A DNA stretch of 64,000 bases, from positions 1 through 64,000 of the forward strand of contig JAHLKC010000062.1 in assembly GCA_025449115.1 (NCBI GenBank), in the 5' to 3' direction. Position numbers and translations under genes: made by a program. How positions within the stretch are numbered: position 1 is the first letter of the stretch; every line of letters begins with the position of its first letter. The notes beneath the pieces were generated by a model. That model made no database searches and was not told the DNA's origin. It saw only the letters and a list, made by a program, of their open reading frames with translations. Shown here in pieces: positions 58,774 to 64,000 of this stretch. The stretch comes from Chytridium lagenaria. Taxonomy: Eukaryota > Chytridiomycota > Chytridiomycetes > Chytridiales > Chytridiaceae.

Positions 58774-59707
58774 TTAGATGAAGCCAATCTTGTTGGCAAC
58801 GTCGAGGGCCTCAACGTCAGCGGTGAGGCGGGACGTAAGCCTTCTTGGTGCCATCGGGCCTGTTGTGTAAATAGTAAAGTGGTGAGCTTATACTGAATCA
58901 TAAAAAGGCTTAAACTGTTGCAGCAATAAACGTGTCTAAGATTTCTGGATGCACACATCCAAACACCCAGTTTCGCACAGTGACATCCATTTACTCCACC
59001 GATGTCCAAAAAATTTACCTGATGAGGGTCCTGATCTTGAGGGTCTCAACATCATAAAGCTTCTTGACAGCCTCCTTAATCTGCCTCTTGTTGGCCTTCA
59101 CATCACAGATGAAGACAAGAGTGTTGTGCTCCTCAATGTTCTTCATGGCGCTCTCCGTGTTAAGGGGGAAACGGATGACCCTGTAAGCGTCAAGGGCCGA
59201 AGTGCGGGGGACAGAGCGACGGGGGTACTTGGGGAACCTGGCGAGCTTGAGGGTCTTGGGGAGGTGGAAGGTGGTGGTGGTGCGGACCTTGCGGATCACC
59301 TTGCCAGAGGTACCCTTAAGAGTGGCCTTCTTGGCAGCGGCGGCCTTCTTGACGGCGGCATCTGTTTGAAGTTTTTGGAAAAATCCAGAAATCGAGTCAG
59401 GACTCTGCGGCTCTAATCCTAGTTTGCCGCTCCGTTTCCTCCATCTCATAATCTCGCAATGCGTCGTCGACGATGAGCACAGCATGTCGAATTTACACAA
59501 CAGTTTCCTCGAGACATCCAACTTTTCGACATGGATATTGTCTCTCTTGTCCATCCCACCATGATATATGCAGCATTCCTCCGTGCTTCCTTCCCTCACA
59601 ATCCTGCCTCAGGCTCACTTTCTCCCTCCAATCCTGTTGAAGTCGACGTCCAATGCATGGCATCCGATGCTTACCCTTCTTGACGGTGGTGTTCTTGGGG
59701 GGGCCAT
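58774..59707 (-). CDS. Large-subunit ribosomal protein uL23 (L23a/L25)
   Basis: A cytosolic ribosomal protein near the peptide exit tunnel. Exon 1 is 59675-59707 ([11 protein letters not shown]), exon 2 is 59019-59361 and exon 3 is 58774-58859. The Lys/Ala-rich start leads to [20 protein letters not shown] and the family core [39 protein letters not shown], ending DVANKIGFI. In exon 1 a C7 run is one base short for the frame, and in exon 3 one extra C (near 58832) shifts [11 protein letters not shown] out of frame. The 313-bp first intron is long for this window. Confidence 0.93.
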
Positions 59708-60291
59708 CGAGGATGATGTGTTGAATTTGATCAGAATTCGAAGAGGCAGAAAAAGCCACACCTTGAACCTCTCCCTATGTTTCTTTCAGCCAATCAAATC
59801 AAAGACGTTTCCCTCTTTTTTTTTCCAAAATGTTTGCTTCTTCTGACAATCTCATTATAAGTTTATTGGTTTTTTTGGTTTGTCTTATTTAAATAAATGT
59901 TCAAGTGTGCCATAAATATTTACTTCCCTAAACTTCGGGTACTGCAACGTCCTTTCGTATATAAAATTATCGTCGTAACTACGCAAGCCTTTAGAATGAA
60001 CGTTTTGATAAAAACCATAACAGTTTAAAATGAGAATTCACACCTCACACCTCTTTATTAATCTGTACACGTTCAACAGAGCAATGCTGAACAACACCAA
60101 CCCCATCCAAATTCAACAACCCCAAGTGCATCGCCGGTCTTGACACTTTACTCTCCATTTTTTTACGATGCCATTCAACTCTCGCAGTGTCATGCGTCCT
60201 ACACATACCGAAAAGTAAAGAAAAGATAACGTTTAACGAGGGAAAAAAATGTGAAAACCGAGAAATAAATGGAAAGCGACTATTGTATCAT
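59708..60291. other. Intergenic upstream of uL23
   Basis: A/T-rich with pyrimidine tracts; no coding potential recognised. Confidence 0.45.
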
Positions 60292-61436
60292 TCATTTGTC
60301 GCGCTTCGACTCACCATTCCGCTGACCACCACTTGCTTGTTCAAAATTGGTTGGACTGGTCTTGAAAAGAACGAGTTTTGCTTTTGAAGTTTCTGGAAAA
60401 AGTTTCTGGTGAAGAGCTATGACAGAGACCTCCTGATAATAAAGCATGTAATCAGCGAAAGTTCGTTACTATGATATTACCTCAACACCTCCAACTGTTC
60501 CGATCTGTCCGAACTAAAATCGTAATGGTTGGATAAGGAGACAAAGCGCGCCAAAATCAATAAACTTTTCCCAAGGCAGTCGAAAAAAAAGCGCATGAAG
60601 AATATATTGTACAAAACCTCTTACCCCCTCAGCGACCATCAAGAATCCCGTCAACGCCAATTTCCTTACATCCCACACTGCCAGCGTATTCCACGGTGTC
60701 GTGACCCCACTCAGGGGTACTGCAGTATCAGAACTCGCTTTCCCGTCGTTACTTTCCGAAAACTGATGGCCGTCAAGGTATTTTCCAACAACTAACGTAT
60801 CTACGACAATGTTAGAGCCTCGGTAGATGGCATGAAACCACCGTTTTCCAACATCGAATCTAATGTGTCCATCTCCCAACGCTCGACCGCCATCTCAATC
60901 GATCTGAAACAAATACGCCTCATCCCCAACTTTGCAGCTACATGAACGAGTTGATTCAGGGCTGGAATAAAGTTTCCTAATTAAAAAAAATGAGTTCTTC
61001 ATTTTCTGCGCCTTTTGAAAGAATACAAACATATAAAATAAAAAAAACACACCCCATTCCGATACTTGAATAACAATACCCGACGGCATCTTGTCAGATA
61101 ATACAGCCCGCTTGTGATGATCTTCCTCCGCCTCCTTCACTGCAACCACGACAGCATCAAGAAGGGGTTTATCAATACTCGGCACCTAACGTGCTTTAAT
61201 TAATATAAAAAAAAGGCAGCAAAGCATCAACGTACGGCCACAGCAACTACTTCTGACACTTCCAAAGCAGACGCGACGCACTCTTTCAGCCTCAAGATAT
61301 CCACGCCATGCGGTTCAGGGTACGCGTCGGAGTTCAAGGGTATGGAGGATGCGATGAGGGGAGTTGGAAATGCATTGTTGCGATGGATGCGGAGGGCGGT
61401 GATTAGGCCTGGAATATGGGTATGTGAGGTTGACAT
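60292..61436 (-). CDS. Conserved protein of unknown function, multi-exon
   Basis: ATG at 61436 (MSTSHTHIPGLITALRIHRN). The parts are about 61436-61236, 61190-61073 (SIDKPLLDAVVVAVKEAEED), 60975-60620 and two short last exons ending at 60292. The third part has FIPALNQLVHVAAKLGMRRI, then after a one-base slip near 60835 NIVVDTLVVGKYLDGHQF and the striking GVTTPWNTLAVWDVRKLALT-GFL segment. After an intron comes FGQIGTVGGVE and EVSVIALHQKLFPETSKAKL. No signal peptide or membrane segment is evident. The PWNTLAVW and GTVGGVEE blocks look strongly conserved, possibly a glycosyltransferase-like fold, but I cannot name the family. Confidence 0.6.
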
Positions 61437-63016
61437 CTTTTTCAATATGTGAGACAGGAGGCGAGATGGTGAACGTTTAGGCACGATAAGAGTGAGAAAA
61501 GAAAGACAGCCGAAGTCTATTAAATAAAGAAAGCAAGAGTAAAGTTGGATGAAAGAAGTTGAGGTGACTGAAGGCTGATGGGTGATGCTTAAGACGGTAA
61601 AGCCAACCTTGTGAACGAACAAGAGAGAGATTGTGTGTGTGTGCAGTGTCAGATAGATCCTCTTTTGTTCCAGTGGGTTTGGGACGATGGTTAAATAGAG
61701 CTCAGTTTGGGGAGTCGATTTGTTCAAGGGTGGTGGGTAGTGGATGGGAGGTCTAGGCTTTCTTGGTCCGTCGGTCAGCGGTGTTTAAGAAATGATGGGA
61801 CGCATGCAGGTTATAACTATTTATGCCCCACTGTGAGGGAATCAATCTGGGAAGGAAAGACCACTAATATATTGTGTAACCAATAGATACATGACAAGTA
61901 CAATTAGTGGCGGGGAACCTCCGTCACACCCACACCCAAAAAAATAAAAATCCTCCAACCTCCAAGCCCACATTTGGCCTTTTCCTCCGCATCTTTTAAT
62001 GAGCCAACATATTGGCATCATCCTGATAGTTAGGTCACCACCGCTCCATCGCATGAGAAGACGTTCAAAGTGAAAACCGATAGGCTTCACTTGGGCTTCA
62101 TTTGACTTGTTAAGTTTAAAAGTGCAACTTTCATTTGACACCACCATCTTTACCGTTATTGGAATGAAGACTACTTTAGGAGTTCCCCTTTTTATTTAAA
62201 GCTATTCCTTTACTACACATGTAGAGACGAGGTAATGCGCGCTGGACCTGCGCTTTCGTTACAGCAGTCCGCTTACTACAGGGAACTTGCTTTACAGAAG
62301 ATTCTCTATTGTCTTCAATCTTACTAGTGTTAGCCGTTTCTCCTTGCATTCTTAAAGCGTAAACTAACAAGAACGTAGGTGATGATGTTGTTGAACTTTT
62401 TTGTAAATAATAAAAAAGAACGCTATCAAGAACGCAGATTCCCAAGTCGTTGTCGTTGTGTGGATCATTTGCTGGCCATAATTAAGTCGAGAACGCTTGA
62501 TGTAGTGGTGGTGATGGGAGCTTTGAGAACGGCTTTCACATAATACATAATAGCTGAAGCTGATGATGGTGAAAGAACATGTTGGATTATAAGCATCTAG
62601 GGACTGTGGTGGGTACAGTCGAAGTGCAGCGAGAATATTCAATAAGAGTTATCAGCAAATGACGCGAGATCAAATGCGATGGTTGCGTCGGATGTGTAAC
62701 TGACTAATACGTGCCTTCGGAAACAATAAACTTATTTCTCCCCGCGTTTTTCTCTTCTTTTCTCTCTAATGAAACAAACGAAAACAAAAATCAAAACCTT
62801 CTATATCATCATGATGCCTCCTTCTGTTCGCAAAATCTTTCGAGTCAAATTGGCAGAAGCAGAGCGTTTATTGCAAAAAAAATCATACAACAAAGTGACA
62901 GCAAAAGGGAAAGACTACACATCCATGCAAAGGGGTCGCAACACAGCCTAAAGAAAAGAAAAAAAAAAAAAAAACATAACCACAACATAAACAAAAGTTT
63001 TCAAAAGAAAACCTTA
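61437..63016. other. Stretch without supported genes
   Basis: Several short frames occur on both strands (for example 62445-62176 and 62642-62364 minus; 62769-62951 plus), none with a recognised motif. The plus frame at 62769 includes VRKIFRVKLAEAERLLQKKS, which could be part of a small gene, but its upstream sequence is low-complexity. Confidence 0.4.
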
Positions 63017-64000
63017 TCAACTTATCCAACCACCCCACCTCAACACCTCTTCCTCCCTCATCCTCCAAACCTCCTCAACAGCAACCCCACAAGCAACTCC
63101 CAACTCCTGATACGCCTCTGGCATCTCCCCCCTCAACACCCTTAACGCCGCGACATTTTTGCAAACATCTCTTCATTCCATAAATCACTCATGATTTCAT
63201 GCGCGTAAGCGTGGAAGGTGACGATGGCGGATGGGAGATTCAGGTGACGCGATTTTGACCAGAATATTAGGAGGATGCGGGTGAGCGTGACGGCGTCTAG
63301 AGGGGAAGGGGAGGCGTTGAGGAGGAGGACGAGGTTGGAGGTTGAGATGTGGGAGAGGGTGAAGGTTGGGGAGAGGATGATGGTACGCCAGTGTTCGTGG
63401 AACCTAATGTTGAAAAACGGTTATTAAAAGAATCGTTCACAAACTAAAATAAAATAAATGAAAGCCGCAACAAAATAAAAGGAGCCGCGATGACGAATAC
63501 GAAAAAACGCAGACTTACATTTTTCTCAACCCATCCAACATCCCCTCAACCCCAAATACACCGCATCACTCCAAATCCCTGTAAACCTCTTCTCCGCCTC
63601 CCCGACCGTCACCCCAATCCTCCTCACATGTTTTCCTTCCACACCAACACCATCCGCGTACCACTCGTACAATTCTCTCATACACACCAAGAACGCATCC
63701 GCATCTCCCGAGGGCGGGTGCAGGTCAATGACAGGAATATTGACGGCGCCAAGCTTGTACGTAGGGGTTGTAGGAGTTGCAGTGGGGAGGAGAAGGGGAA
63801 GGGTTGTGAGAACTTGGGAGTGGAGGGGGAAGATGTGGAGGGGGTTGGTGAGACGGATGACAATGTCAGCGGTTGCGAGGTCGGAGAGTATGAGACTGGT
63901 TGAAAGCGGCGGTGACGTGGTTGGTTGTGAAATGGACGATGGTGCTGTTTGGTATGAGAATGGCGAAGGAGAGAAAGCGGTTTACCTGATACATTGACCG
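63017..64000 (-). CDS. Partial hypothetical protein, 5' end outside window
   Basis: At least two exons on the minus strand. The first visible one includes LGAVNIPVIDLHPPSGDADA, ELYEWYADGVGVEG and YLGLRGMLDGLRK; after an intron (about 63404-63520) comes FHEHWRTIILSPTFTLSH, a Leu-rich segment (LVLLLNASPSPLDAVTLTRI) and, after a one-base slip near 63155 (A5 run), ALRVLRGEMPEAYQELGVAC. The stop is at 63017. The HLHPPS-like motif followed by a short helical ladder resembles uncharacterised fungal proteins. No enzyme motif is seen. Confidence 0.5.

Noticed and set aside
50601..59707. Programmed ribosomal frameshifting in several genes
   Set aside because: Slips are at different sequence contexts, in both directions and mostly at homopolymers; consensus error is simpler.
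1..64000. CRISPR arrays, bacterial operons or plasmid features
   Set aside because: No short regularly spaced repeats with unique spacers; the genes are spliced eukaryotic genes.

Overview
The window looks like a subtelomere-to-gene transition of a fungal chromosome, possibly an early-diverging lineage such as a chytrid. The evidence is vertebrate-type telomere repeats (CCCTAA), a KDZ-type transposase fragment, and conserved eukaryotic genes with short GT-AG introns, one with a TACTAAC branch site. The lineage is an inference; the eukaryotic nature is certain from the ribosomal, COP9 and HGPRT genes.

Layout. 1-2560 is a degenerate ~150-bp satellite with a 284-bp higher-order duplication, followed by a GGTCCC-rich minisatellite. 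3236-37124 is a head-to-tail array of non-LTR retrotransposons (LINEs), all on the minus strand: a 3'-truncated divergent copy (U0), four ~6-kb units (U1-U4) and a 5'-truncated copy next to the gene side (U5). Neighbouring units are separated by only about two telomere repeats. U1/U3 and U2/U4 are two alternating subfamilies. U3 is split by a 4.8-kb LTR retroelement with no coding capacity (21875-26698), flanked by a 4-bp target duplication. Strand logic places the telomere to the left and the chromosome interior to the right.

37.1-42.6 kb holds a proline-rich hypothetical gene, non-coding DNA with perfect hairpins, and the 5' part of a KDZ transposase gene. 42629-46921 is an element with ~685-bp terminal inverted repeats and an 8-bp target duplication (gaaaaact) but no transposase. 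From 47 kb the window becomes a normal gene-dense region: a basic secreted-type protein, a divergent protein-kinase-like protein, a NIPA-type magnesium transporter, COP9 signalosome subunit 4 sharing a 62-bp intergenic region with cytochrome c oxidase assembly factor 3, mitochondrial ribosomal protein mL40, hypoxanthine-guanine phosphoribosyltransferase, ribosomal protein uL23, a conserved protein of unknown function, and a partial gene running off the right end.

Caution. Conserved single-copy genes (NIPA, CSN4, HGPRT, uL23) repeatedly change reading frame by one base, often at homopolymers, while family motifs and splice sites stay intact. The simplest reading is residual one-base consensus errors of a long-read assembly. 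Many apparent breaks, including those in the LINE reading frames, may therefore not be biological. Gene spans below are given from start to stop with introns and frame changes included.
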